From: Cryptomeria japonica
Lineage: Eukaryota; Streptophyta; Pinopsida; Cupressales; Cupressaceae
Direction of reading: 5' to 3'
Assembly (NCBI RefSeq): GCF_030272615.1
Contig: NC_081408.1
Span: 305,841,450 to 305,903,449 of the forward strand
DNA length: 62,000 bases
Positions 10,414 through 22,306 of the stretch are shown in pieces (the first letter of the stretch is position 1; each line of letters opens with the position of its first letter). The notes under the pieces are model-generated. The model did no database searches, was not told the DNA's origin, and was given only the letters and a program-made list of their open reading frames with translations. Made by a program: the position numbers and the translations under genes.

Positions 10414-13400
10414 TGTAAGGCCCCTCCCCAATCAAGCTTTGATTAACATAGTGACCATGGTTGATCCTATTAATAAATGCTGTAATTCAATAGGATGGGC
10501 TATGTTAGATAGATAGACTGGTGAGAAAAATAATTGAACCAAGTTATAGAATCATTTCACCTTGTGGTGTACATTTTGATGTGTTATGAATTTGAAAACC
10601 TATATGATTCCATGATTTGGATCACATTGACATATGTTGATGCTTTATTTTATGCTTGCTGATTATGAAACTTTATATGTTGCTAGAATAGAATTATTTT
10701 GAAATGGTGAATGTCATTATTGGAATTGCAGGACTTCATTTTGATGATAGAAAAATGATGCTTATTTTATGAATGGTTCAATTTTGAGAATTACGATAAT
10801 TGCTTATGTGGAATCGAATTTAAATGAATGAGATATTGAATTATTATTGTCAAATGTGTGAGTGTTTGATGTGCAATGAAATCTATGTATCTGATTATGT
10901 ATAATTGTGATTACTTGAAATTACTAATGTGTAAATTGAGATGCGTAGGAAAAATTATCCATGTGACCATGGAATAAATATGGAGAACCAAACCTAGACC
11001 AATGTACGTTTGTTAAGCCAGGGGTTGTCTATTTGGAGAGACAACACCCCGTTTATAATGTATTTTATTTGTGAAGTAAATTATGCATGTGTTAATTTGA
11101 TTTTATTTAATTGTGTAAACCTACAAGAGACAAATTCCATGTGTGATTTTTATATTGTATTTTATTGTGTCACTTGACACATATGATGATTAGTGTCATT
11201 GATTTTGACTTGTCTCTTGGAGGGAGTTTTGCTTCTACCAAAGCCATTCAAACAAATGAGTGTGGTCCCAAATTTGCCTTGGGTAGGGAGCCTTGGGAGT
11301 GATCAACTCAGGTTTGACCCGTAGGTTAACTTCAATTGGGTTTCTAAGGGGTTAAATGGACTCCTAGGGTCAGTTTTAGGGCTTTTCCAAAGGTCCAAAG
11401 GGCATACCTATGGGTTAGGGGTATTTTAAAACATGTGACTTCTCCCATGTGACTGTTTAGTCACCTCAAAAAGTGGTTTCTCCAAGGTGAGCGAAAATTC
11501 AACTTAGAAGGTCCCTCCTAGGATAGACAACCTTCCCTTTTGATGTCAAACTCTCTTCCCCATTCTCTCTCACCTTTTCCCTTTCCAGTTTTAGTAATGT
11601 GTAAGAGGTTGGGAAGAGCAACCAATGAGAACTCTCACCTCACCCAAGGGGTTGGGAAGTGTGTGAGAGGCCTTCTTAGGCAAGGATTATGGACTTAGTG
11701 AGGAATCACCCACTCTCCATTGTTGGAGATTATGCAATTTTTGAAATTTAGTTGTAGGATAGAATTTTGGTGAAGGGTTGGTGGAAAGTTTGTGTGAATT
11801 TTGGGCAGCTCATCCCCAACTAAGTCTAACATACCTATTGGCAGATTAAGGTTGGTTTTGCTTCATTTTTTTAATGTTGTTTATGTTGTTTTTGAAAGAA
11901 AGAAATGCTTGCATGAAAAGAGGTGTATATGTAATTTGTTGTAGGAGAAAAATGTGAGTTTTCATTCCCATGTTCTTTGTTTATGTGTTCTTGTTTTGGG
12001 AGTGTCCAAGACCTCCTACTCTTGGGAGAGTAGGATGGTCTTGGGGTGGAAGAAGCATGACAGCCTTTGGTGAGAGGCTCTCCTTATGGAGAGTGATTCT
12101 CAAGGGTGTCCTTTGTGACCCTTGCTGCATAGCCTTGTGTATGCATTTGGGGGTCATAAGGGGAGGAAATATGGCTTTGATGCCTTTGGGGGGGCATAAG
12201 GTGTGGAAGGGAAATTTGTTGTATTTTGTATTGCCATGAGGTGGCTTGAGTTGTATTAAGCTTGCAATCTCCCCAATGGTACTTGGTCCACTTCCACCCG
12301 TGGAAAGATCATCACAAGATGTGGTGAAAGTGTAGCTTGGGATGGGAAGATGTATGTCGAGTGTTGCCTTATTTGTTGTGTTGTTTGCTTGTTTGTAACC
12401 CGTCTAGTGCTTGGTTCTCCAAGCTCGGGGGTGGCTTCTAGTAAGCCTAGGCTGGGAGGTGAGCTTTCCATGGTCAAAGTGGTATTTTTATTGCAGGATT
12501 GCTTGGGATGGAAAAGAAAAGAAAAGGGATGAGTTGCTGTCCTATGTTGCAGAAATAGTTCAAAAAGAATGTATTTATTTATAGTAAGAAAAAAAAGAAA
12601 GAGAAAGGGTGTTATGTTGTATTTATTTCAAAAAAAGAAAGAAGTGTATTTATTTTAGTTGGGTATCACACCCTTTTGTAATATTGACTACTTTGTATTC
12701 TATATGCTTTTAAAAGAAATGTATTTCCTATTAAGTTATTTTTGCAAAAAAAAAAGAGGGGTGTTATTTATGGATTAGGTTCCTATAATATTTGTTGTAT
12801 CCTTATTAATGAAAAAAAAAGGGGGGGTCTAACCTTTCTACTATGCACAATGAAAATAATGTAGATAATTAAATTAGCAATAACATGTGAAATAATGAGC
12901 TGAGAATGACCTCTTAGTCATATTGGTTTAGTTCCAAAATGCATACATGGTTACATTCCCTTAATATGAACATTATATTGTATTTAAACTTAACACAAAA
13001 AAAAGGGGTTTTTAAATGATATGTTAGTTTTATTAATGCTGTTGTAGTTTAATTAATTCTATCATTTCCTCTATTATTATTGCAGAAAGTAAATTTAAAG
13101 TTAATAGCCTACTTCTAAAGTTAACATCTAGGCTTAGTAAAAGAAAGAAATACATTTGAGCTTGTTGTTAGTATTTATTTAAAAAAAAAGAAAAAGAAAA
13201 AGAAATATGCAGAATGCTTTAAACATTGAAACAATATGATAAATCCCACTATGCTAGGTTTAAAGGTGCTAAGGAAATATTTAGTTTATGATTTATAATA
13301 CAAACATGATAAGGACAAAATTTAAAACCTAAATATTAACCTAATAGAAAATGAACATTGCCTCTATTACATGCTGTCATTTTTTTAAAATCAGTTTCTG

Positions 13401-13529
13401 CATGGCTTATAAAATTGTAAAGAAATATAGGTTGCTTAAGATGCTGTTATATATATATGGAAAAGAAAACTACATATTTCATTAAACTATTCTCATGTGA
13501 ATCTTATTTCTTTTGATTAAATTTTAACC

Positions 13530-13532
<3 letters not shown>

Positions 13533-13570
<38 letters not shown>
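13533..13570. repeat. (TA)n microsatellite
   Basis: An alternating TA tract of about 38 nt, read directly. It lies just upstream of the GC-rich palindrome block in element B and could include a TATA-like promoter element, which is inference only. Confidence 0.95.
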
Positions 13571-13577
<7 letters not shown>

Positions 13578-13654
13578 TGTGCATTTGTATAGCAAATGGG
13601 AAAAAAGAATAATTAAAAAAAAAAGAATATAATAATAAAAAAAATGCTTTGGGC

Positions 13655-13925
13655 TAACCCACGGGGGAAGGGCCAAGAAACCCCTACCCCGCCGGTTTTG
13701 GGTGAATACCGCCACTGCAGGTGCCACAGTGAGCGGACACCGCTCGCTGTGGGCCGTCCACAGCGGGCGGGGCAAAACCCGCCACTGCGGGTGACTCATA
13801 GCGGCGGTGGACGCCACTGTGGTATCCCACAGTGGGCGGCAGCCGCCTCTGTGGTGAGCCACAGCGGACGACGACTGCTCCCTTTGGGGTACCACAGCGG
13901 CCGACCCTCATAAACCGCCGCCTTC
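13655..13925. repeat. GC-rich block of CCACAGCGG / CCGCCACTG palindromic motifs
   Basis: About 270 bp of strikingly GC-rich DNA inside AT-rich flanks, built from degenerate copies of CCACAGYGG and CCGCCACTG. One segment is a perfect hairpin: CCACTGTGG (13,814-13,822), four-base loop, CCACAGTGG (13,827-13,835). Another is ACCCGC-CACT-GCGGGT. Open frames exist in several frames on both strands, as expected of GC-rich repeats, and none resembles a protein family. Confidence 0.85.
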
Positions 13926-15354
13926 AGCCTCTCGGCCTTGCGAAAATTCTTCGGCCTCTCCATCCCTCCTTCACACCTGCACACACACACGCCAAGCACA
14001 ACAAAGAGAAAAAAAAAAATATAGTTGTTAAGAAAGGAATCCCTAACCCATATACGGGTTAGGGTTAGTCCTTGAAAGGAATGAAGTGAGGGGTAAGTTA
14101 TAGTAAACAATTTTAGTTAGGGTTATAAAAAAAAAAGGGGGTATTATTATAATCAAATAATAAAATGAAAAAAAAAGGGGATTATTGGGGGAAATCCTTT
14201 ATTCAAATTTAAAAGGGGTAATCCCCATATGTATTTTAGCTAATGTGTTATTTTAAAGGGGAATTTAGATTTTTTTTTTATATCTTTTAAATCGACTATC
14301 CCTTGATTACATTTACCTTTATATATAAATGTTTAGATTAAAATTCTTTGTAAATTTTATAATAAGAATTAATAAAAGGCTAGTATGATTATTAGCCTAT
14401 AGGGTTTTGGGAGTTCTGTTTTAGCATATTATTCCGTAATTATAGGTAAATATAGTGTAAGGTAGATGGATTTACAGAGTTTTTGAAATGTCAATATTTA
14501 TTTAAATTTGGAGATTTATTTGGAAACTCTATAAGGTTGAATGAATAAATTTAAACCGTGAAGTAATTTAAATGCGGAATATTAAATATCTAATACCTAA
14601 CATTCAGAGGAATATTATACTACAGCTTGAATTAAGTTATTCAAATACTTCTGTTGGAAATCTTAAAGGTATAGGAAGGGTATTTAATGAATATTAGCGG
14701 TTTAAGTGAATGGGTATTGTTGTGGTATAATATATTGTTAAAATAAGTCAATGGGCTGGATCTTTAGAATGAATTTATCCCTAGTGTGACTTCTCATTTA
14801 AAAATTTAACTATTATAATGACGTTTGGCACTTTAAATTTATTTACTCTATTAATTAATATTAATTCATGGAAATCGTGTTAATATTGAATTAAAAGATA
14901 TAAGGATTAAATAAGTTACAATAAAGAGGCTATAAGTTTTATGTATTGGGGAATACTTAACATACCTTTACGTAGAGGACTAACTATTGAATCAAATAAT
15001 TATACTAATGTCTATGTAGTGGAGGTTGATCTGATTAAGTAATATAGTTCGCATCTATAAAGAAAAGGACATTTGTGAGAATTTATTATTGACCTTATGA
15101 TATTAAATTGTTCTGCTTGACAACAAGAGTTATCGTGATTGTACGCCTAGGGGTTATATCGAATCCCAAGGCTCCTAGTTAAGTTTTAATTCATCGCTCG
15201 CTTAGAATATCCAAGTTAATATCATTAAAGATTACGTTTGGAGCAACTTGTTTAGTTGTCACACTTGTATAAACATAGGTTGCATGTAAATTAAGTGTTT
15301 CAAAAAAAATAAAATTTGTTGTTTGTGTTCTTGCCCAAAAGTTTGGGCATGACA

Positions 15355-15359
15355 AATAT
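15355..15359. repeat. Right target duplication of element B (AATAT)
   Basis: This is the partner of 10,409-10,413. The sequence continues into the copia-1 LTR. Confidence 0.88.
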
Positions 15360-16191
15360 TTGTACGTGGAAACCCTGTAAGGGGAAAAATCATGGTGGGA
15401 AACCTTACCCACAATTTGATGATACTACTGCAGATAGTAAGTGTACATATATGGGGTCTGCACATGCAGAAAGGCCAAGCGCCTAGAGCTCAATGCTCAA
15501 TCACAAAATGGGAGTCACACTGACTACAGTTGGATGGTTAAATCCAATAAGAATGTACTACACAAAATAGCATCTTCATATGCTGGATTCAGTACCGGTG
15601 TAGTTTTGATTGTCTTCACAAAAACCCTCCTTCAATCTTCAAATGATGTCTGCGTGTATAGCTCTGCTTATTCTGACATATACCTTACACAATCCTTTTT
15701 CGCATTCCACTTTTGATCTTACAAATAAGATCTTACATTTATACCTTACCCTAAGACCAATTTTAGTAGGTCGACTCTACAAGATATTACAATAAAAACA
15801 TTTTACAAAAAATACAATATCCGATGCAATAACCGATTCAACATGTCGGCTTAATGCATTTATAACAATAATTAATCATCTCCATAGCGTGCCGTGCTGA
15901 TCTGGAAAAGATAAACCTGCCGATGCATAACCTGGACCTAGTTGCCGGTAACAACAAATATGCAAATATGAATATACCAATAACCAATTCTTCAAGAAAA
16001 GATGTCCAAACAATGTCTTCGACATTACCAAGTGTTTTCCATGCTATTCCAAGTGCCGGTGTACCAGATATCGGTGACTGTGCATGAGTCACTTGCTTGC
16101 CAGTGAATGTTGTTGATTCTCCAAAGTACTAGAGTTGATAAGTGTTTAGTAGGGTTGACATCAATGACAAAACCATACCAAAATACCAACA

Positions 16192-16204
16192 ATCTCCCCC
16201 TTTG
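16192..16204 (-). promoter_or_regulatory. Polypurine tract of copia-1
   Basis: The minus strand reads CCAAAGGGGGAGAT directly before the LTR start TGTTGG, the usual plus-strand primer site of plant copia elements. The same motif precedes the copia-2 LTR at 23,219-23,231. Confidence 0.82.
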
Positions 16205-16569
16205 GCATTGATGGCAACACAAGATGGAAAAACCATCAAAGTGCCATAACAGAAATACCAAATACCAAAACCCAACAATCTCCAAAAAGAGATCATAACC
16301 AGAAATCAAAATACAGATACAGAGAGTAATAATCTCTCCCAAACAACAATTTCTCCCTCTAGGAGCAACATGTGTTTTCCTTGTGTTTTTCCATACCAAT
16401 CTCTCCCCCTTTGACATCAAATGCCAAAGTTCTTACCAAGCAAAGTTCATATACAAAATACCAATCAATTTAGTAGACCAACTACTCCCCCTGAGAAGTA
16501 GCGTCCCATCAAAGCCGGAATAAAAGATTTCTCTGTTAATTCTGCTGGTTGATGACAATCATCAACTTC

Positions 16570-18471
16570 CTAAGTCTCTACCGGTGGGGGTATGACCCCA
16601 AGCTGATCTTTGAGATATTCAAAAGTCTCCTTAGGCAGAGGTTTAGTAAAGATATCTGCAATCTGCTCTTTAGTATTCACATAAACCAATTTTATTTCCT
16701 TTGCTTCAACATTTTCCCTTAGAAAATTCAGTTTGATAGAAACATGTTTGGTTTTAGAATGTAATACCGGATTCCTAGATATATCAATTGCTGCAGTGTT
16801 ATCACAATAGATAGTAATAGGTTCCTTGCATTTTACCTTTATGTCTTTCAACATTTGCTTGAGCCATAGTACCTATGTACAGTTAGTTGCTGCTGCAACA
16901 TATTCTGATTCTGCTGTTGATAAAGATGTACAACTTTGTTTCTTACTCAACCAAGAAACTAGTCTGTTTCCAAGAAAGAATGCTCCGCCGGTGGTGCTTT
17001 TTCTATCATCCACATCTCCTGCCCAATTTGCATATGTGTATGCACATAATTCAAAGTTTTCATCTCTAGGATACCATAATCCAAGATTTATAGTACCTTG
17101 TAAGTACCGGAAAATCCTTTTTACTACTGATTCATCATTTTCTTTAGGATTACTTTGAAATCTTGAAACAATACATACTGCATTCATAATATCAGGTCTG
17201 GTTTGTGTCAAATACAATAATCCTCCTATCATAGATTTGTATCTAGTTGGATTAACAGGTGTAGATTCATCCCTTAGTGATAATTTGTCATTTGTGGTCA
17301 TAGGTGTGCTTACCGGTTTAGAATTCTCCATCCCAAATTTCTTTAGTAACTCTTTTAAGTACTTGGATTGACTCAATAATATACCTTTATCAGTCTGTGA
17401 AATCTGCAATCCTAAAAAGAATTTTATTTCTCCAATCATAGACATTTCAAATTCTTGCTGCATTTTAATAGAAAATTCTTTATATAATCCATCTTCTCCT
17501 CCAAAGATTATATCATCAACACATACTTCTATAACCAGGATGTCATCATTAGTCACTTTATAGTATAAATTGCTGTCTGCATTTCTTTAGAAAAACCAAT
17601 CTTCAAAAGATACTTATCCAATCTTGCATACCAAGCTCTTGGAGCTTGCTTCAATCCATACAAAGCTTTTCTTAATTTGCAAATCATATCTTTGTTATCT
17701 GTCAAAGAAAAATCCATCAGGTTGTTCAATGTAAACTTCTTCTTCAAGATCTCCATTCAAAAATGCACATTTAATATCCATTTGATATACTCTGTAGTTC
17801 TTATGTGCTGCAAAAGCCAAAAATAATCTGATTGCCTCAATTCTAGCTACCGGTTCAAAGATTTCATTATAATCAATTCCTTCTTTTTGAGAATATCCCT
17901 TACACACTAGTCTTGCTTTATTTCTGATAACCTTACCATCTTCATTAAGTTTGTTTCTGAATACCCATTTGGTTCCAATTACATTTTTATCTTTAGGCCG
18001 GGGAACTAATGTCCAAGTGTTATTTTTCTCAATTTGTTCTAATTCTTCTTCCATAGCTTTAATCCAAAATTTATCTTCACATGCCTCATTAACTGATGAT
18101 GGTTCAATTTGAGAAATAAGACACACCTCTTCATTTTCCAATCTTCCTCTTGTTATAACTCCTTTAAACTTGTTTCCAATTATCTGATCTTCAGAATGAT
18201 TCAGTCTTACATACCGGGGTGTCTTTGTTTACTGCTATTCCTCAGTTACTGTGGAATCCTTAGATGATACCGGGGTAACTAGATCTTCATTCTGTACCGG
18301 TGGATTCGGTGTAGGTTCATTTGTCAAAATTTCTGTTGCCGGTTCAGAGTCTATATACCTTGAAGTTCCTCTGAATTGTTCATCAATCTTTACATTTGTA
18401 CTTTCAACAATTTTCTGAAATCTTTTGTTAAAACATCTATATGCCTTGCTTTTAGATGAATAACCAAGAAA
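16570..18471 (-). pseudogene. Copia-1 pol fragment: integrase end, reverse transcriptase, RNase H
   Basis: The frame enters at the truncation with the integrase-tail motif FLGYSSKSKAYRCF (about 18,430-18,471). RT follows at 17,556-18,141 ([49 protein letters not shown]). The catalytic box reads VCVDDIIFG: both Asp are kept, but the usual Tyr is Cys. RNase H at 16,570-17,000 shows AYTYANWAGD where the family has TDADWAG, so two acidic residues are lost, then STAESEYVAA, CDNTAAI and LHSKTKHV. Frame changes occur near 17,556 and 17,756 and a break near 16,860. It ends at a natural-looking stop at 16,570, upstream of a short 3' UTR and the polypurine tract. Confidence 0.92.
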
Positions 18472-18610
18472 TATTTATTTCACAAAAATATCAATGCAAC
18501 TTTACCTAATAAATTAAGCCATTTGACCATTTAATCTAGCAATCATTAATTTAAATAAATCAATAATCGTAGAGCATATTAATAAACTAATTACACCATC
18601 ACAAGATAGC
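18472..18610. repeat. 139-bp direct duplication, right copy
   Basis: This is the partner of 10,059-10,197. Downstream it continues into the outer part of the element A LTR-like unit. Confidence 0.93.
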
Positions 18611-19279
18611 ATCATCCATTTAAATTAAATAACCATTTAAATAAATGAAAACATGCAAAACCAAGAAAGATCAAATGACGACTCTCAAATGACCAAACCA
18701 AGGCACTATGACTCACATAACAACCAGGCGGGAAAACACAACCGACTGACAACACTCACACGAGTGTAACTGCGGTCAAGCTAGGGTACCACAACTATCT
18801 CCTCCACTCCCATTGGATATATAAGGCATGCTCAGACCTGCGAAACCAGGTGGAGTCAATACCTCGTACCTACCCGGTACTAGTACCTGCAATGTCTTGC
18901 ACCAAAGAACCACATGTGCACATAGACCAATATATATATACATGGCACACACACTGATGAAGGAGAATCGTGACGTTTCCTGTCTCACCAGAGTGAGTGA
19001 AGGAAAATCATCCCCTCGCATCCCAATACACTTGCAAACACGCAACATATAAATAATGCATCACAATATAAGGGAAAAATGTCAGTCCATGATAAATATC
19101 CATAAAATAACATTATTCATAAGCACTAAGATACTGCATAAAATCATACACCATAAATCCAGATAAAGCATGAAATAAAATCGCATAACATCCGAAACAA
19201 AATATAATAATGTTCCACAGAACAATCACTGAAGTAACTCAAAACATACAAAAGAGGTTGATCGAGGAGGGGTACTACA
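18611..19279 (-). other. Element A, outer end of right LTR-like unit
   Basis: It is similar to 7,680-8,349 over about 670 bp, with shared blocks such as ACACTCACACGAGTGTAACTG, TATCTCCTCCACT, CCAGGTGGAG, GTGAGTGAAGGAAAAT and ATCCAGATAAAGCATGAAAT. It ends GGGGTACTACA and is followed by the ATGGC duplication. Non-coding. Confidence 0.85.
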
Positions 19280-19284
19280 ATGGC
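19280..19284. repeat. Right target duplication of element A (ATGGC)
   Basis: This is the partner of 2,710-2,714. The LINE RT frame resumes here. Confidence 0.93.
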
Positions 19285-21518
19285 TCTCTCTTTTCTAGCA
19301 TCTATGTTAAAAAAGAGACGGTTTGATTTCTCCTTGTTGACCACTTTCCCATATGCTCTAGAGTACCAATTTAAAATGAGCTTGAAGTTCCTGGCTTCTA
19401 CCAGACATCTATCCCCAAACAGAAGGGTGTCATCAACTAATTGCTGATGGGTAACGATAGGTAGATTGTTGGTGACTTTAATCTCTGAGATGTTCCCCAA
19501 CTCCTGAGCTTTTTGAATGGTCCTTCCTAAGGCTTCTACCATGATGATAAAGAGGAAGGGGGATAGTGGATCTCCTTGTCTCAAACCCTGCAAGCTTTCA
19601 AAGAAGTCTTCGAGAGCTCCATTAACTAAAATTGAGACCCTGGGACTTGAGTTACATTCAAAAATTAGATTAATCCATGACCTAATAAGACCAAAAGCCT
19701 CTAAGCATTTACATAGAAATATCCAATTTACCATTTTGTATGCTTTCCTAATATCCAATTTCATCATCATACATGGCTGGTGATTGTGTTGGATGGAATG
19801 GATAGCCTCTTGAGCAATGATGACCCCGTCAAACATGGATCTGCCAGGAACAAAACCAGTTTGCTCCTCCGATATGATATTTGATAGCAAAGGCTTAAGT
19901 TGATTGGCCAACACCTTTGAGAAAACCATATATATAGTATTGCAGAGTGATATGGGTCTAAGGTCATTCATATTGTCCACATTCTCCTTTTTGGGGATAA
20001 GTGCTAAGAAGGTGTTATTTATTTTTTTAAGGAATCTACCTGAGCTTCTGGCCCCTTCTAGGGATTCTACCAACTCAACAACTACGAAGTGCCAACAAGC
20101 CTGAAAAAAGCATGTTAGGAATCCATCTGGGTCAGGGGCCTTATTCAGATGGAGCTGAAATAAAGCCTCCTCTATTTCCTATTTGGTGAATTTCCAGTTT
20201 AATAAGCTATTTTGGTTGTCAGTAATTAATTGGGGGATGTTATTAAGCAGGCTGGATTGAGCTTCTAAATCAAAGGACATCTCATTAATTAGCAACCTTT
20301 AAAACAAATATACTACTTCTGCTGCAATATCCCCAGGCTCATTTAATATGAACCCCGATTCACTCCTAATATGGGTGATTTTGTTAATCCTGTTTCTGAG
20401 CTTTGTAGAGGCATGAAAGAATTTGGTATTTTGGTCTCCTTCTGTAATCCATGTTGTTCTGGATTTTTTCCTCCAAAATATTTCTTCCTTAGACAAGATA
20501 TCTTCATATTTTAGGAGTAACTCCTTTTCTTTCAAGTAGCTATCTTGATCTATTCCTTCTCTAATGATTTTATCATTTAGAAGGGCCATGTAAGATTCTA
20601 TAGCCTTCTTAGAGGAAAAGGTATCACCAAATATATCCTTATTCCATTGGAGTAGTTTCCTCTTTATATATTTAATTTTGGTTAAAAAACAGTAGAGTTT
20701 TGAACCCAAGACATCCACCTTTTTCCACCATCTTTCTACATTCTCCAGAAAAGACTCATTTTTCATCCACATTTTTTCAAATTTGAAAGGGCACCTCTTA
20801 GGTTTTAAGTCCTCTTCAATGGTTAGTTGGACTGGGAAGTGATCTGAGCCTGAAATGGGGAGAATGGAAGCCTTAAGAAGGTAATGAAAATCCAGGATAT
20901 TGCCTTTGAAGAGGAACCTATCCAATCTCTTAGCAATATTGTAGAATCCCTGCCTTCTATTGTTCTAGGTGAAGGAACCATTATCAATATTGATGTCTAT
21001 CATATTGTGATAATTGATCCAATTCCTAAAATCTATCAAAGCTTTGGGTTCTCTCCTTACACCCCCCAATTTTTCTGAAAGGTTTGCTATGGCATTGAAG
21101 TCCCCCCAAAAACAAAATTCCACTCTGGGTGCAATACTAACAACTGACCTATTTCATTCCATACTATTCTCTTCTCATGTGTAGGGGTGGGGCCACAAAT
21201 ATTGAAGAGGGTGAAGTTCAGATTGCAGCTAAAATGTTTAACAAAGGAGAACATCCAAAATTTATTGTTTGATAAGATATCAATTGAGATCTGCCTAGGG
21301 TCCTAGGTGATACCCAGACCCTCAGAGGCTTCCTTTGTAGGGATAGCTTCCCAATCTAGATAGCCTAATATTCTATGAAAATTTTCAATCTCAGTTTGGT
21401 TTAACATGGTCTCCTGAACTAAAGTTAATTCCACTTTTGAGGTAAGGATGCAACACTTTAGAATGCATTGCTTGTTAGGGGAATTCATTCCCCTAACATT
21501 TCACGTAATAATTTTCAT
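19285..21518 (-). pseudogene. LINE ORF2: AP-type endonuclease and reverse transcriptase (5' part)
   Basis: The start codon is at 21,516-21,518 (MKIIT, followed by a stop where the family has Trp, then NVRGMNSPNKQ). The endonuclease, which nicks the target, runs to about 20,830. GGDFNAI is recoverable only across a one-base frameshift near 21,085-21,100, and GSDHFPV is intact near 20,840. RT follows: TTWITEGDQNTKFFH, LIPKKENVDNMNDLRPISLC, EEQTGFVPGRSM, MKLDIRKAYKMVNW, GLRQGDPLSPFLF. The catalytic box is QQLVDDTLLFG: DD kept, usual FA changed to LV. The frame is cut at 19,285 by element A and continues at 2,714. Stops occur near 20,298 and in several endonuclease positions. Confidence 0.93.
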
Positions 21519-21529
21519 GGTTGAGTGGG

Positions 21530-22306
21530 AAGGAACTTCCCCTTCCTTGCATTCAGAATTGAGGTTATTTTGGCTTGTCCTATTGCTTCTTTGTCAATGT
21601 TTCTAATCTCGATTATAGATTTCCTTCCTCTCTTTTTTGAGGACAAACCACAATTTGGTTTAGTCTTTCCTTCTAAAAAATTACCTATCCCCAACTTACC
21701 TCCTCCTATAGTCCCTTCATCACCATCTATTGTTTGATTCCCTTACTGATCTCCTTCTCCTACAACCTCTTCCAAAACCGTGAACTGCTCAAAGAGGCAA
21801 TCAGTCCTTAAGACAATATCATCTATCTCATCTAGATTAGGTCACTTAACTACATTCTATTCTAGGATAATTTGTTGATCCAGTAACTCCAGTTGCTTCT
21901 ACAAATTTGCTTTGAATTCCTCCGCTCCTAACAATAGTTTTTATAATTCTGCCCTGCTATCAGAGGCTGATTTCCTCTCGTTCCATTTCCTAGGAGAACT
22001 AATGCTTCGACTATTGCTACAAGCCCCTGAAGTGCTATTTCCATGAGATAAATTCTCACATACTGTGGGAGATGACACATATAGCGATGTTATGGGGATA
22101 TCATTTGGGCACATTGGAGAACTCTTAACTTTCTAGGGGCACACTAAATCCTTTTTTTTTAGGTGAGACTTGCTATGACTACCATTTACACTATCTGCCC
22201 TTGAAATTTCCCTAGAGGTTGATAGACATCCGTTAGGTTTCAAATTCGAGACCCCTTTTGCAGAATTCGATTTATTTCTGCTACTTGAGTTGGAGGCAGA
22301 GGTGTT
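21530..22306 (-). pseudogene. LINE ORF1, C-terminal part
   Basis: This is the minus-strand region between the copia-2 insertion and the ORF2 start. It contains only broken, polar, Ser/Asn/Lys-rich frames (for example a segment with SNSSSRNKSNSAKGVS). By position it is the tail of ORF1, whose N-terminal half resumes at 29,118. No CCHC knuckle was recognised here. The assignment rests on position, not on a domain match. Confidence 0.6.

Larger units (their letters stand above)
10414..15354 (+). mobile_element. Element B: 4.94-kb non-coding LTR-like unit (probable solo LTR)
   Basis: It begins TGTAAGGCCCCTCCCC and ends GTTTGGGCATGACA, with a perfect AATAT duplication on both sides, inside the LTR of copia-1. 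No gag, pol, primer site or internal repeat of its own ends was found, so a solo LTR of unusual length is the simplest reading. Its termini resemble those of element A read on the minus strand (TGTAGTACCCC...GGGCATTACA), suggesting a related family. It contains a TA microsatellite and a GC-rich palindrome block. An uncharacterised non-autonomous element is the alternative. Confidence 0.75.
10198..16191 (-). repeat. 3' LTR of copia-1, interrupted by element B
   Basis: The LTR occupies 10,198-10,413 and 15,355-16,191, about 1.05 kb once element B and one copy of AATAT are removed. It ends on the plus strand with ACCAACA at 16,191 next to the polypurine tract. It shares small landmarks with the copia-2 LTR: a GTGGAAA(A/C)CC...AAACCATGGTGGGA-type block, the GCAGAAAGGC/GCAGGAAGGC block and the CACTGACTA block. 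Confidence 0.82.
10198..18471 (-). mobile_element. Copia-1: 5'-truncated Ty1/copia element
   Basis: On the minus strand the fragment runs from the end of integrase (18,471) through RT and RNase H to a polypurine tract (about 16,192-16,204) and a 3' LTR (16,191 down to 10,198). The LTR is interrupted by element B. Gag, protease, most of integrase and the 5' LTR are absent. The fragment is bordered by the 139-bp duplication. The LTR terminus, TGTTAGGTCC on the plus strand, reads as ...GGACCTAACA on the minus strand. Lineage: plant copia; sub-lineage not assigned. Confidence 0.88.
2715..19279 (-). mobile_element. Element A: large LTR retroelement remnant without coding interior
   Basis: The outer ends are TGTAATGCCCC at 2,715 and GGGGTACTACA at 19,279, i.e. 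TG...CA, flanked by perfect ATGGC duplications. On the minus strand the element starts TGTAGTACCCC and ends GGGCATTACA. A second copy of the start terminus occurs at 8,349, and 7,680-8,349 is clearly similar to 18,611-19,279, so two LTR-like units lie head to tail. No gag or pol belonging to A is visible; all coding sequence inside belongs to copia-1. I infer that the internal region was deleted between two long LTRs. The minus orientation is inferred from the termini and from similarity in style to element B. Confidence 0.8.

Noticed and set aside
13572-14110. Several overlapping open frames on both strands of the GC-rich block
   Set aside because: GC-rich repeats remove stop codons in all frames; translations are low complexity and mutually exclusive.
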